From NCBI GenBank assembly GCA_049334165.1, contig JBEGHD010000007.1: a DNA stretch of 64,000 bases; one strand, given 5' to 3'. The notes under the pieces were generated by a model. It was not told the origin of the DNA. It searched no databases and saw only the letters and a program-made list of their open reading frames with translations. Positions 16,694 to 25,840 of the stretch are shown piece by piece; position 1 is the first letter of the stretch, and every line of letters starts with the position of its first letter. The translations under genes were made by a program, and so were the position numbers. The stretch comes from JBEGHD01 sp049334165 (GTDB lineage Bacteria; Bacteroidota; Bacteroidia; Flavobacteriales_D; Sanyastnellaceae).

Positions 16694-19015
16694 ATGATAA
16701 AAAGACTTAGTATTCTCTGTTTCCTCCTCCTGGGAACACTGGCAGCCTTTTCTCAAGGCTCCATCCGTGGTTTTGTGTATGATGAATCAAATGGTGAACC
16801 AGTAATTTTTGCCAACGTGGTGCTCGAAGGAACTTCTTTCGGGATTTCCACAGATGTGAATGGTTACTACTCCATTACCGATGTGCCGGCTGGAACTTAC
16901 ACTTTGATTATTTCTTCAGTGGAGTATCAGAAATTTACCGAGGAAATTGAAATCGTAGACAACAAGGTGAAGAGTAAAAACTTCAACCTGAAGAAAGGTG
17001 TGATTGAGCTCGAAGGTGCTGAGATTTCTGCCGAAAAACAGGAGCAGAAAACGGAAGTAAATATGTCTGTGGAGACCGTGAGGCCTAAAGAAATTAAGCA
17101 GCTACCATCAGTTGGTGGCCAGCCCGACCTCGCGCAATACTTGCAGGTTTTGCCTGGTGTGGTTTTCACTGGTGACCAGGGTGGACAGCTTTACATTCGA
17201 GGTGGATCTCCTGTTCAAAATAAAGTGTTGATGGACGGGATGATCGTTTATCAACCGTTTCACTCTATCGGTTTGTTCTCTGTTTTCGACACGGATATCA
17301 TTCGAAATGCCGATGTCTACACCGGAGGATTCAATGCGGAGTTCGGAGGAAGAATTTCCTCTGTGATGGATATCAAAACACGCGATGGTAACTCTGTAGA
17401 AACTGCCGGAAAAGTTGGTATCAGCCCTTTTGCTGCCAAGCTTTTGCTCGAAGGTCCCATCAAGAAGAGAGCAGAGAATGGAAGCTCGATTTCTTACCTC
17501 GTTTCCATGAAGCACTCCTACCTGGAAGAAAGCTCCAAGTTTTTATACAGCTACATCGATGAGGACGGGTTGCCTTTCAATTTCACTGACATCTACAGTA
17601 AAATTACTTTTAGCGGGTCTAACGGAAGTAAGTTTAATCTCTACGGTTTCAACTTTACCGATGACGTACGCTATCGAGGCATTGCCGATCTAAACTGGAG
17701 AAACTACGGTGCAGGTGGTAATTTTGTGGTGATTCCTTCTGGGTCACCAATGCTGATTTCTGGTAACTTCTCCGCTTCGAATTATGTTGTTTCGCTGAAT
17801 GAAGAAAGCCTTCAACGCGACCTCACAAGAAGATCAGAGATCGGTGGGTTCAACTTCGGGCTCGACTTTAAGTACCTCAAAGGGGAAGACAACATCCGCT
17901 ACGGACTTCAGGTAGTTGGAAGAAAAACCGATTTCCAAACTGTCAACCCTGTTGGTCTCAAGGTTCAGCAAGTGGAAAACACTACCGAACTCGGTGGTTA
18001 CCTCGTTTACAAAAAGACCATTGGAAACCTCATTCTTGAACCGAGCTTCAGGTTGCAATACTATGCATCACTCACTCAGTTTTCTCCTGAACCACGTCTC
18101 GGAATCAAATACAACGTGAATGAGCGATTTAGAGTGAAAGGTGCAGTGGGCCGTTACTCTCAAAACATCATCGCTGCTAACAGCGATAGAGATGTTGTAA
18201 ACTTGTTTTATGGCTTCCTCTCGGGGCCACAGAATCTTCAGGATGAATTCTACGAGCAAGACGGAGAAGTGCGCGAAATCGAATATCCGTTGCAAACTGC
18301 CAACCACTACATTGCCGGTTTTGAGTTTGACATTACAGAGAAAATCAACTTGAATGTAGAAGGATATATCAAGGATTTCACGCAGTTGACAAACATCAAC
18401 AGAAACAAGATATTTAATGACACTCCTGCAAATGCCGATAAGCCAGAAGTTCTCACAAAGGACTACATCGTGGAGTCGGGATTGGCCCGGGGAGTGGATG
18501 TTGTCATCAAGTACGAAGAAAAGTATTCTTACTTCTGGGTGGTTTACTCTCTGGGGAAAATCACTCGTTGGGACGGAATTCGCGAATACGCGCCAGTGTT
18601 TGACAGAAGACACAACGTCAACCTGGTGGCTTCTCAGGCTTTCGGAAAAGATCACCTCTGGGAGGTTAGTGCTCGCTGGAACCTCGGTTCGGGCTTGCCA
18701 TTCACCCAAACTCAAGGTTACTACGAAATTCCCAACGTCAATCAGGGAATCAATTCTGATTACGTGACGGACAATGCTGACGAACTAGGCATTCTCTACG
18801 CAGGACTCAATGAAGGTCGCCTTCCTGTCTATCACCGATTGGATTTGAACGTTAAGCGTCAAATCACTTTCAAAAACGAAACAGAGATGCAGGTGACTGC
18901 AGGTGTGACAAATGTTTACAGCCGCTCGAATGTCTTCTACATCGATCGTGTGACAAACAACAGAGTTGACCAGCTGCCATTCATGCCGTCAATTGGCGTT
19001 GAGTACAGCTTCTAA
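16694..19015 (+). CDS. TonB-dependent outer-membrane receptor with carboxypeptidase-like regulatory domain
   Basis: A 773-residue receptor. A signal peptide ending near 'AAFSQ' is followed by a CarboxypepD_reg-like domain (residues about 22-108, 'GSIRGFVYDESNGEPVIFANVVLEG'), a plug domain ('QLYIRGGSPVQNKVLMDGMIV...GGFNAEFGGRISSVMDIKTRDG') and a 22-strand-type barrel to the terminal 'IGVEYSF'. It would import a large ligand using TonB energy. No SusD-like lipoprotein is next to it, so it is not a classical glycan-utilisation pair. Substrate unknown. A strong terminator follows. Confidence 0.93.
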   Translation: MIKRLSILCFLLLGTLAAFSQGSIRGFVYDESNGEPVIFANVVLEGTSFGISTDVNGYYSITDVPAGTYTLIISSVEYQKFTEEIEIVDNKVKSKNFNLKKGVIELEGAEISAEKQEQKTEVNMSVETVRPKEIKQLPSVGGQPDLAQYLQVLPGVVFTGDQGGQLYIRGGSPVQNKVLMDGMIVYQPFHSIGLFSVFDTDIIRNADVYTGGFNAEFGGRISSVMDIKTRDGNSVETAGKVGISPFAAKLLLEGPIKKRAENGSSISYLVSMKHSYLEESSKFLYSYIDEDGLPFNFTDIYSKITFSGSNGSKFNLYGFNFTDDVRYRGIADLNWRNYGAGGNFVVIPSGSPMLISGNFSASNYVVSLNEESLQRDLTRRSEIGGFNFGLDFKYLKGEDNIRYGLQVVGRKTDFQTVNPVGLKVQQVENTTELGGYLVYKKTIGNLILEPSFRLQYYASLTQFSPEPRLGIKYNVNERFRVKGAVGRYSQNIIAANSDRDVVNLFYGFLSGPQNLQDEFYEQDGEVREIEYPLQTANHYIAGFEFDITEKINLNVEGYIKDFTQLTNINRNKIFNDTPANADKPEVLTKDYIVESGLARGVDVVIKYEEKYSYFWVVYSLGKITRWDGIREYAPVFDRRHNVNLVASQAFGKDHLWEVSARWNLGSGLPFTQTQGYYEIPNVNQGINSDYVTDNADELGILYAGLNEGRLPVYHRLDLNVKRQITFKNETEMQVTAGVTNVYSRSNVFYIDRVTNNRVDQLPFMPSIGVEYSF

Positions 19016-19040
19016 AAATTTGAAAAGAAAAAATTGAAAG

Positions 19041-19077
19041 TCGGAATTAAGCGAAAAGCTTGATTCCGATTTTTTTT
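19041..19077 (+). terminator. Rho-independent terminator after the TonB-dependent receptor gene
   Basis: A 12-bp stem (TCGGAATTAAGC / GCTTGATTCCGA, one G-T pair) with a 5-base loop and eight T. It lies between convergent genes and just precedes the end of recN. Confidence 0.9.
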
Positions 19078-19080
19078 GCT

Positions 19081-20739
19081 TTAGATCTCGCCCATTAGCT
19101 CTCGGGCATTATTCATTGCAGCCTCGGTTGTTTTTTCACCGCTGAGCATTTGAGCAATTTCCTTCACTCTGTCGTTTCCTGTGAGTGGGGTGAGGTAGGT
19201 AGAAGTCGAGTTTGAGTCGGTCAACTTATAGACTTTGAAATGGTGGTTCCCTTTTCCTGCAATTTGAGGCAGATGTGTGATTGTGATGAGCTGCATGTTG
19301 TTGCTCATTTCCTTCATCACTTCTCCCATTTTGCTGGCGACTTCACCCGAAACACCAGAGTCGATCTCATCGAGAATCAAAACCGGAAGAGCCTTGTGAC
19401 GCGAAATTGATGCTTTGAGTGCCAACATGACCCGCGAGGTTTCACCGCCTGAAGCAATTTTATCTATCGTTTGCGCCTGATGGCCCTTGTTAGTTTTAAT
19501 CAAAAAGTCGATGTGATCTTTTCCGAGAGCATCGTAGTTTTCACTTTCGCGGATCTCGGGATTTAGCTCAGCATGAGGCATTCCCACAAAAGACAGGATT
19601 TCTTCCACCTCTTTTTTCACCTTGGGAAGTTGTTTCTTTCTTCTTTCTGAAAGGTCTTTGGCAACTCTGGCAAGTTCACGTTCCGCATTTGCCAATTCCT
19701 TTTTGGTGGTCTCGATGTCTCCCTCGAGATTGGCCGTGTTATCCAGTTTCTCACGAATACTTTCACGAGTTTCGATTAGTTCCTGAACTCCAGAGACGCG
19801 GTGTTTTTGTTCGAGTGAATGAATCTTATTTACCTGATCGGTGAGAAGTGAAATGCGCTCCGGGTCGAACTCTACCTGGTCAGCCGTCTGCTCAATTTCC
19901 GAAGCGATGTCCTGAACTTCGATCAAGGCACTCTTTAGCCTTTCAGAAAGGCTCTGGTAATTCTTGCTGAGATGACTGATTTCGCCAATCGCATTGGAGG
20001 CATCTTTCAGATTCACAACAACTGAAAAGTCATCTTCATCAAGTTTGGAAAAAGCCCTGGCAAGAGACGACTTGATGTCCTCAGCGTGATTTAAAGTCTG
20101 CAGCTCTTCTTCAATTTCTTCGAGATTGAGGTTGTCCAAATTGGCTTCATCAAGCTCCTCCAGTTGAAAATTTAGATAATCTTCATCTTGCGCAGATTGG
20201 GCTTGCTTTTCTTCCAGATCTTTAAGCCTGGATTTCAGCTTTCTAAAAGAAGAAAACTTAATGCTGTACTCTTTCAGAACCGTGTCGTTCTGTGCGAAAG
20301 CGTCCACGATGCTGAGCTGAAAACTCCTGTCATAAAGAAGTGAGTTTTGATGCTGAGAGTGGATGTCAATGAGCTGCTTGCCGAAGGCTTTGAGCTCATT
20401 TAACCGCACCGGAGTGTCGTTTATGAAAGCACGTGATTTGCCCGAAGGAGAGATTTCTCTTCGAACCACAGTTTCCTCATCGAAGTCGAGATCATTTTCC
20501 TCAAAAAATTTACGGAGGTTAAACTCGCCAATGGCAAAGTGAGCTTCCACGATGCACTTCACTTCGGGGTTTCTCAGTGTTTTGGTGTCGGCCCTTTCGC
20601 CAATGATCAGGCCCAGAGCACCGAGAATGATAGATTTTCCCGAACCGGTTTCTCCGGTAATTACCGAGAGACCGTTGCTGAGTTCTACCTCAATATTTTC
20701 GATCAGTGCGTAGTTTTGAATCGACAGTTGACGCAGCAT
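19081..20739 (-). CDS. recN: DNA repair protein RecN
   Basis: A 552-residue SMC-like ATPase. The N-terminal head starts 'MLRQLSIQNYALIENIEVEL' and carries Walker A 'GETGSGKS'. Long coiled-coil arms occupy the middle, and the C-terminal head has the ABC signature region 'ASGGETSRVMLALKA' and Walker B 'LILDEIDSGVSG'. RecN gathers broken DNA ends in recombinational repair. It is the last gene of the bamD-rpoZ-coaBC-porD-recN operon, 18 bases after porD. Length is normal. Confidence 0.97.
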   Translation of the reverse strand: MLRQLSIQNYALIENIEVELSNGLSVITGETGSGKSIILGALGLIIGERADTKTLRNPEVKCIVEAHFAIGEFNLRKFFEENDLDFDEETVVRREISPSGKSRAFINDTPVRLNELKAFGKQLIDIHSQHQNSLLYDRSFQLSIVDAFAQNDTVLKEYSIKFSSFRKLKSRLKDLEEKQAQSAQDEDYLNFQLEELDEANLDNLNLEEIEEELQTLNHAEDIKSSLARAFSKLDEDDFSVVVNLKDASNAIGEISHLSKNYQSLSERLKSALIEVQDIASEIEQTADQVEFDPERISLLTDQVNKIHSLEQKHRVSGVQELIETRESIREKLDNTANLEGDIETTKKELANAERELARVAKDLSERRKKQLPKVKKEVEEILSFVGMPHAELNPEIRESENYDALGKDHIDFLIKTNKGHQAQTIDKIASGGETSRVMLALKASISRHKALPVLILDEIDSGVSGEVASKMGEVMKEMSNNMQLITITHLPQIAGKGNHHFKVYKLTDSNSTSTYLTPLTGNDRVKEIAQMLSGEKTTEAAMNNARELMGEI

Positions 20740-20757
20740 ACAAGTTGTGTGAGTTTT

Positions 20758-21651
20758 TTATCCGGCCAGATCTTCGTACTTGCTGATGTTTCCGGGGTTG
20801 ATCAGCTTGAGCGTTCGGTAAGCGTTTTGCCTTTCTTCCTGTGGTGCAGGTTTAAAAATCTTCACCAATTCATCAGACTTCACATAAAAATACATCTGAA
20901 CGTTGTAAGAAATTGGTTTGATTTGGTGAACCTGACGCAGTCCCTGAATCGACTCGAGGATGGTAGCACGCGCCTCGTCCGTTTTGGCGTACATTTTATC
21001 AAGCCCGTGACGGTGATACTGGTAAACGCATTCGCGAAGTGGCTCAAAGGTTCTGCTCAAAATATTTTCAACGAGCCAGTACCGGTTCTTTGTTCCGTCA
21101 CTTGCTCGCCACCCAATTCTACCGCCATTTTGCGCATTCGACACAATGGCCTGAGCTTCTTCGTAGTGATTGGTTCCGCCTTCTTCCGAAAAAGAATCGT
21201 AATCCATTCCCAGAATCATGTAGGCGTAGTAAGCCATAATCGAGGAGAGGTTGTCGGTAAACTGCCCACGACTCCAGCGAATGGCCGTGTTTTCCTGATA
21301 GTTGATGTGGATGTCCTGATCGTTTACAAAGAAGAGAGGGGTTTTGTAGTCAGATCCGTAAACGGGTCGGCTGCTCTGGATTTGCAGTTGTCCTTTAAAT
21401 TCGGAAAGAGAAATCTGCTCATTCACAGTCAGCTGCATGCTCACTTCAATCCTTTCTTCAGTGGCAAAGTCATCGTCAGTCCATTTGCGGCCGTTCATAA
21501 ACTCTTCCATAGCTCGCTCCAGCGATTCGTAAACTCGTTTTTGAGTTCCCTGAATTTGAGGTGTGATTACTGAAATATCACAATTGAGTTCCTGGGCCTG
21601 GGTGCCCAAAACGAAAGCAAAGAATGTGAAAAGAAAAAGGAGCTTTTTCAT
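20758..21651 (-). CDS. porD: Type IX secretion protein PorD (DUF4835)
   Basis: A 297-residue exported protein (signal peptide to about residue 19, 'FVLGTQAQ') matching the DUF4835/PorD family: conserved 'ELNCDISVITPQIQGTQKRVYESLE' at the mature N-terminus, 'RPVYGSDYKTPLFFVND' and 'YYAYMILGMDYDSF'. PorD is needed for the Bacteroidota-specific type IX secretion system or gliding, and its exact molecular role is not settled. The ATG overlaps the coaBC stop (ATGA), so translation is coupled. The context between coaBC and recN is conserved in Flavobacteriia. Confidence 0.9.
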   Translation of the reverse strand: MKKLLFLFTFFAFVLGTQAQELNCDISVITPQIQGTQKRVYESLERAMEEFMNGRKWTDDDFATEERIEVSMQLTVNEQISLSEFKGQLQIQSSRPVYGSDYKTPLFFVNDQDIHINYQENTAIRWSRGQFTDNLSSIMAYYAYMILGMDYDSFSEEGGTNHYEEAQAIVSNAQNGGRIGWRASDGTKNRYWLVENILSRTFEPLRECVYQYHRHGLDKMYAKTDEARATILESIQGLRQVHQIKPISYNVQMYFYVKSDELVKIFKPAPQEERQNAYRTLKLINPGNISKYEDLAG

Positions 21652-22850
21652 CGGGTTGATCTCTCTATAATTTGATTAACGATTTCTGTTGCCACTTCAG
21701 CTTTTGACAGCAACTCAAATCTAACAATTTTATCATCGCTCGAAATGATGCTCACCTTGTTAGTGTCGTGGCCAAAGCCGGCACCTTTATCGCGAAGCGA
21801 GTTGAGAACGATGAAATCGAGGTTTTTCTTGTGCAGTTTTTTTCTGGCATTTTCTTCCTCATCGTTCGTCTCCAAAGCAAAGCCAACCAAAAACTGTTTT
21901 TCGCTCTTGATTTCCCCCAGAGAAGCCAGAATATCTTTTGTAGGCTCCATTTCAATGCTCATGGAGGCCTCGCTCTTTTTAATTTTTTTGTCAGCTTGGT
22001 TTGCGGGTCTGTAGTCGGATACAGCTGCGGCCATCACGGCTCCGTCCGCATTTTTAAAGGCCTCATGACAAGCGTTAAACATTTCTTCGGCCGATGTAAC
22101 CGCAGTGGAGTGGATGCGTGAATGCGAAGCTGAAAGGTTAGTGGGGCCATGCACGAGTTTCACTTCAGCACCTTTGGCAGCGAGCTCTTCGGCAATTGCA
22201 AACCCCATTTTTCCCGAGCTGTGGTTTCCGATGAACCTCACAGGATCAATGCGTTCGTAAGTTGGGCCAGCCGATACCATGTAGGTTTTTCCCTTTAGCG
22301 GCAACTCGTTGAAGAAACTGTCTAAAACTGAGACGATCTGCTCGGGTTCGGCCATTCTGCCTTTTCCGGAAAGGCCACTGGCGAGCTCACCATCTTCAGA
22401 GTCGATAACGGTGTCGCCTGATTTTATCAGTGTTTCTAAGTTTCGAGAAGTGCTCTTGTGGCGATACATATCGAGATCCATAGCTGGGGCTACAAATACC
22501 GGGCACTTAGCAGAGAGGTAAGTGGCCAAAAGAAAATTGTCGCAAACGCCATTGGCCATTTTTGCAAGAGTGTTGGCCGAAGCCGGAGCAACTACCAATG
22601 CATCCGCCCAAAGTCCAAGGTCAACGTGGTTGGTCCACTCTCCGGTTTTTTCATTTTCGGTAAAATCAGAAAATACCGGGTTTTTAGACAAGGTGCTAAG
22701 GGTGAGTGGAGTGATGAAATCGTGGGAAGTTTTTGTCATCACCACTTTCACTTCAGCTCCGCCTTTTACTAAAAGCCGAACTAGTAATGCCGATTTGTAA
22801 GCGGCAATGCTTCCGGTAACAGCTACGATTATTTTCTTCTTGTCGAACAT
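21648..22850 (-). CDS. coaBC: Bifunctional phosphopantothenoylcysteine decarboxylase / phosphopantothenate-cysteine ligase
   Basis: A 400-residue enzyme of coenzyme A synthesis. The N-terminal CoaC flavoprotein half begins 'KKIIVAVTGSIAAYKSALLVRLLV' and contains 'APASANTLAKMANGVCDNFL', with the active-site His in 'NHVDLGLWADALVVAPAS'. The CoaB half from about residue 190 has 'VSAGPTYERIDPVRFIGNHSSGKMG' and 'AAAVSDYRP', and the late 'VGFALETND'. The start at 22850 (MFDKKK) is preferred to the ATG 15 bases upstream because the flavodoxin strand begins immediately after it. Ends overlap porD by 4 bases. Confidence 0.96.
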   Translation of the reverse strand: MFDKKKIIVAVTGSIAAYKSALLVRLLVKGGAEVKVVMTKTSHDFITPLTLSTLSKNPVFSDFTENEKTGEWTNHVDLGLWADALVVAPASANTLAKMANGVCDNFLLATYLSAKCPVFVAPAMDLDMYRHKSTSRNLETLIKSGDTVIDSEDGELASGLSGKGRMAEPEQIVSVLDSFFNELPLKGKTYMVSAGPTYERIDPVRFIGNHSSGKMGFAIAEELAAKGAEVKLVHGPTNLSASHSRIHSTAVTSAEEMFNACHEAFKNADGAVMAAAVSDYRPANQADKKIKKSEASMSIEMEPTKDILASLGEIKSEKQFLVGFALETNDEEENARKKLHKKNLDFIVLNSLRDKGAGFGHDTNKVSIISSDDKIVRFELLSKAEVATEIVNQIIERSTR

Positions 22851-22924
22851 TGGAATAGGATGCAAACAAAAAAAGATGGCTAAAATTGACCATCTTTTTT
22901 CAGTTTTCTAAATATGTCAAAAGA

Positions 22925-23341
22925 TTAATCTTTCGATTCAGAGTCTTTTGCTATTTCGTTGGCCGACTCTCTGAGTTCTTTTTTCTGCTTCATTTCTTCT
23001 ACCAACTTTTGCTCTTCCTCGTCTTCAACCGGGTTGCGGAAGTAAACATTGTCCTCCAGGAGTTCCTGGATGGCAATCGAGTGAGGCTTTGGCAAACGCT
23101 CGTAGAACTTTGAGATTTCGATCTGCTCGCGGTTTTCAAAAATCTCTTCGAGGTTATCCTGGTGAGTGGCAAACTCTTCGAGCTTTGAGTGGAGCTCTTC
23201 TTTCATTTCTTGTGAAATCTGGTTTGCACGCTTTGTGAGCACCACGATTGTCTCGAAAATGTTATCGTCAACGCGACTGTCCAGATCTTGTGTGTCTCTG
23301 GTGATTGTCGTACGAGATGCTTTTGTGTTTTTATACGTCAT
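22925..23341 (-). CDS. rpoZ: DNA-directed RNA polymerase omega subunit (Bacteroidota type)
   Basis: A 138-residue omega/Rpb6-like protein. The core is at residues 20-110 ('DDNIFETIVVLTKRANQISQEMKEELHSKLEEF' and 'KPHSIAIQELLEDNVYFRNP'). It assembles with the beta' subunit and stabilises polymerase. The last 30 residues are a highly charged Glu/Lys tail, making it somewhat longer than the usual flavobacterial protein. It overlaps bamD by 4 bases (ATGA). The distance to coaBC (about 75 bases) leaves room for little more than a leader. Confidence 0.92.
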   Translation of the reverse strand: MTYKNTKASRTTITRDTQDLDSRVDDNIFETIVVLTKRANQISQEMKEELHSKLEEFATHQDNLEEIFENREQIEISKFYERLPKPHSIAIQELLEDNVYFRNPVEDEEEQKLVEEMKQKKELRESANEIAKDSESKD

Positions 23342-24147
23342 TGCTCAGCTTTAATTCCCGTGAGGCGTTCGATGGCCTCCCGGCTATTCTCAAAATATTT
23401 TTCGGCATCTTTGAAGTATTCACTCTCCGGGCCGTAATCGTCTGCAAATTTAGTAAAGCTATTAATAGTTTCCCGATAACGTTCTACTTTCTTTTTATCA
23501 ATGCTATAATAAGCGTAGAGGTAGTGCGACTTTAGAAGTAAAAACTGCATCTCCTCGCGGTAGCGTGAGTCGGGAAATTCCCGAATTGTATTCTCCAACG
23601 AAATCACTGCGCTTTTGTACTGCTCGGTCTTCACGTAGAGCTTGGCAATTTCGTAGGCTTTCTTCTCCAGCTTGCTTCGCAATTGAGCGACCATTGTATT
23701 GGCGCTGTCTTTCAGTTCTGACTGTGGATAGCGATCGAGGTACAACTGGAACTCGTCAATGGCTGCGCGAGTGTCTCGCTGATCGAGTGAGTATTTGGGC
23801 GAATTTTCATAGCTGCTCATGGCTGCCAGAAAAAGCGCCTCTTTAGCGTGCTCGCTACGCGGGTAGGTCTTCACAAAATTTTTGAAGTAGTAGTTAGAAA
23901 GGTAGTACTGATGCGTGCAAAAATGTGACTGTGCATAGTAGTAGTACACGTCTTCTGCTCGCTGCGTTCCGCGAACCAGGGCAATCAACTCTTCGAGAAT
24001 TGGCAATGCTTTGTAGCATTCGCCTTCTTCGTAAAACTCTACAGCTTTTTTGTACTTGTACTCCGCATCGTCACTTTTCAAAACCTTGTTGTATTCGCTA
24101 CAAGACCACAAAAAGAGTACGGAAAATAGAATAGGTAAATATCTCAT
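23338..24147 (-). CDS. bamD: Outer-membrane assembly lipoprotein BamD
   Basis: A 269-residue lipoprotein. From the ATG at 24147 it reads 'MRYLPILFSVLFLWSC', with the lipobox Cys at 16, followed by paired TPR-like helices through residue 260 ('YKKAVEFYEEGECYKALPILEEL', 'HFCTHQYYLSNYYFKNFVKTYPRSEHAKEALFLAA'). BamD is an essential partner of BamA in folding outer-membrane barrels. An in-frame ATG also exists at 24162, but a -7 element at 24167-24174 would put the transcript start close to or inside that codon, favouring 24147. It is the first gene of the operon ending in recN. Confidence 0.94.
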   Translation of the reverse strand: MRYLPILFSVLFLWSCSEYNKVLKSDDAEYKYKKAVEFYEEGECYKALPILEELIALVRGTQRAEDVYYYYAQSHFCTHQYYLSNYYFKNFVKTYPRSEHAKEALFLAAMSSYENSPKYSLDQRDTRAAIDEFQLYLDRYPQSELKDSANTMVAQLRSKLEKKAYEIAKLYVKTEQYKSAVISLENTIREFPDSRYREEMQFLLLKSHYLYAYYSIDKKKVERYRETINSFTKFADDYGPESEYFKDAEKYFENSREAIERLTGIKAEQ

Positions 24148-24166
24148 TCGGTCAAAAAACATCGCG

Positions 24167-24174
24167 CAAAGATA
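24167..24174 (-). promoter_or_regulatory. -7 promoter element (TATCTTTG) of the bamD operon
   Basis: Read leftward the sequence is TATCTTTG, a full match to TAnnTTTG, ending 20 bases before the preferred bamD start at 24147. No TTG was found at 19 bases, so only one half is supported. Confidence 0.6.
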
Positions 24175-24393
24175 GCATTTTGATTTAGCTGCTATGTGAA
24201 AAATCCTTAACCTGCTTACGACAAACTTTTTACAATTTCAGGTCTAAGCAACGTCTGCGAATTTGAACAAGTATATGCGGACTGCCAAGAAATCACAATG
24301 ATTTGTTCTATCCTCCGGCACTTGTTGATTAGTTCCCGAAATAGAGGTAAGTTTCATCAATTATGCCTTTACCTTTGTCTTGGATTTGAGCAT

Positions 24394-24423
24394 TTGGCAT
24401 TATTAAGAATAGCTGTACTTTTG
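24394..24423 (+). promoter_or_regulatory. Bacteroidota promoter of the serine palmitoyltransferase gene
   Basis: TTG (24394-24396), exactly 19 bases, then TACTTTTG (24416-24423): both halves of the Bacteroidota consensus. The leader would be about 60 bases before the TTG start codon at 24493. A second -7-like TACCTTTG lies at 24370-24377 without a matching -33. Confidence 0.75.
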
Positions 24424-24492
24424 CCAATCGCTTTTTCGATACGAATAATCGTTCCTTTTCGCTCAGCGGCAGGAACATAAAACATAGATGTT

Positions 24493-25737
24493 TTGGATAT
24501 TTTTGATAGAATAAAAGACAATCGCGGACCACTCGGACGTCACGCTAAAGAATCGCATGGATATTTCACTTTCCCAAAGTTGGAAGGTCCTATCTCCAAC
24601 AAAATGCAGTTTCGTGGCAAAGAGGTTTTGGTTTGGAGTATCAATAACTACCTCGGGCTGGCTAACCACCCAGAGGTGAGAAATGTCGATGCTGAAGCTT
24701 CCAAAGAATGGGGACTCGCTTATCCAATGGGTGCGCGAATGATGTCTGGACAAACAAAGTATCACGAAGAGCTGGAAAGCAAGCTTGCTGAATTCATGCA
24801 GAAAGACGATGCTTTCCTTCTCAACTACGGTTACCAGGGATGCCAGTCGGCCATTGAGGCTTTGGTAGACAGAAATGATGTAATCGTTTACGATTCTGAA
24901 TCTCATGCCTGCATGGTTGATGGGGTGCGTTTGCACCAGGGGAAACGTTTTGTTTTTCAGCACAACGACATGGAGAGCTTCGAGAAGCAGTTGAAACGTG
25001 CCCAAGCCCTTTGTGAAAGAACAAACGGTGGAATTCTTGTTGTTACCGAAGGCGTTTTTGGAATGGCAGGAGACCAGGGTAAACTCAAAGAAATTGTCTC
25101 TTATAAGAAGAAATACGGCTTCCGTCTCTTTGTAGACGATGCCCACGGATTTGGAACCATTGGAGAAAACGGCCGCGGTGCCGGAGATTTCCAGGGTGTG
25201 CAAGACGAAATTGATGTGTACTTCGGAACCTTCGCCAAAGCGATGGCCTCTATCGGAGCATTCGTTGCTGCCAAGGAGCATGTGATCGAGTACCTGCGCT
25301 ACAACATGCGTTCTCAAACATTTGCCAAATCTCTTCCGATGCCACTTGTAATCGGAGCACTGAAGCGTCTGGAAATGATGCAGACTATGCCGGAATTCAA
25401 GGACAACCTTTGGAAAATTGCAACGGCACTGCAAACAGGATTGAAAGAAGCTGGATTCAACATTGGAGCTACAAACTCTGCTGTAACTCCGGTTTTCCTC
25501 AGCGGTTCTCTCGGTGAAGCCACTAACATTACGTTGGACCTGCGCGAGAATCACGGAATTTTCTGTTCAATAGTAGTTTACCCGGTTGTGCCGAAGGATG
25601 TCATCATGCTTCGACTGATTCCAACTGCGGTTCACACCCTGGAAGATGTGGAATACACAATTAAGACTTTCTCGAAAATCAAAGAGAAACTGGAAGCCGG
25701 TGAATACCAGGCGGAGAAGATTGCCAGTTGGTCTTAG
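24493..25737 (+). CDS. spt: Serine palmitoyltransferase (alpha-oxoamine synthase family)
   Basis: A 414-residue PLP-dependent enzyme. The schiff-base lysine lies in 'GTFAKAMASIGAF', the cofactor Asp/His in 'FVDDAHGFGTIG', and the glycine-rich 'NYLGLANHPEV' near the N-terminus is as in alpha-oxoamine synthases. The run 'YLRYNMRSQTFAKSLPMP' is typical of Bacteroidota serine palmitoyltransferases, which condense serine with a fatty acyl-CoA as the first step to sphingolipids. A 2-amino-3-ketobutyrate CoA ligase is the alternative. The start is TTG at 24493: an in-frame TAA lies at 24478-24480 and no ATG or GTG lies between. A terminator follows. Confidence 0.87.
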   Translation: MDIFDRIKDNRGPLGRHAKESHGYFTFPKLEGPISNKMQFRGKEVLVWSINNYLGLANHPEVRNVDAEASKEWGLAYPMGARMMSGQTKYHEELESKLAEFMQKDDAFLLNYGYQGCQSAIEALVDRNDVIVYDSESHACMVDGVRLHQGKRFVFQHNDMESFEKQLKRAQALCERTNGGILVVTEGVFGMAGDQGKLKEIVSYKKKYGFRLFVDDAHGFGTIGENGRGAGDFQGVQDEIDVYFGTFAKAMASIGAFVAAKEHVIEYLRYNMRSQTFAKSLPMPLVIGALKRLEMMQTMPEFKDNLWKIATALQTGLKEAGFNIGATNSAVTPVFLSGSLGEATNITLDLRENHGIFCSIVVYPVVPKDVIMLRLIPTAVHTLEDVEYTIKTFSKIKEKLEAGEYQAEKIASWS

Positions 25738-25808
25738 AATAGTGTAATTTCTTTCTAGCTCAGCCATTCGAAATGCTGATCAACCACACATAGAGATTTA
25801 AACACTTA

Positions 25809-25840
25809 AGCCCTCTTCTGTTGAAGGGGGCTTTTTTTTT
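25809..25840 (+). terminator. Rho-independent terminator after spt
   Basis: A 10-bp stem (AGCCCTCTTC / GAAGGGGGCT, one G-T pair), loop TGTT and a run of nine T. The T-run reaches the stop codon of the convergent antitoxin gene. Confidence 0.93.

Noticed and set aside
18068..18715. 215-codon leftward open frame
   Set aside because: Antisense to the TonB-dependent receptor barrel, with no recognisable domain.
16694..19015. TonB-dependent receptor as part of a SusCD polysaccharide utilisation locus
   Set aside because: No SusD-like lipoprotein, glycoside hydrolase or hybrid two-component regulator is adjacent.
24463..25554. 363-codon leftward open frame
   Set aside because: It is the antisense shadow of the serine palmitoyltransferase gene, with no family resemblance and Cys/His-rich, low-complexity content.
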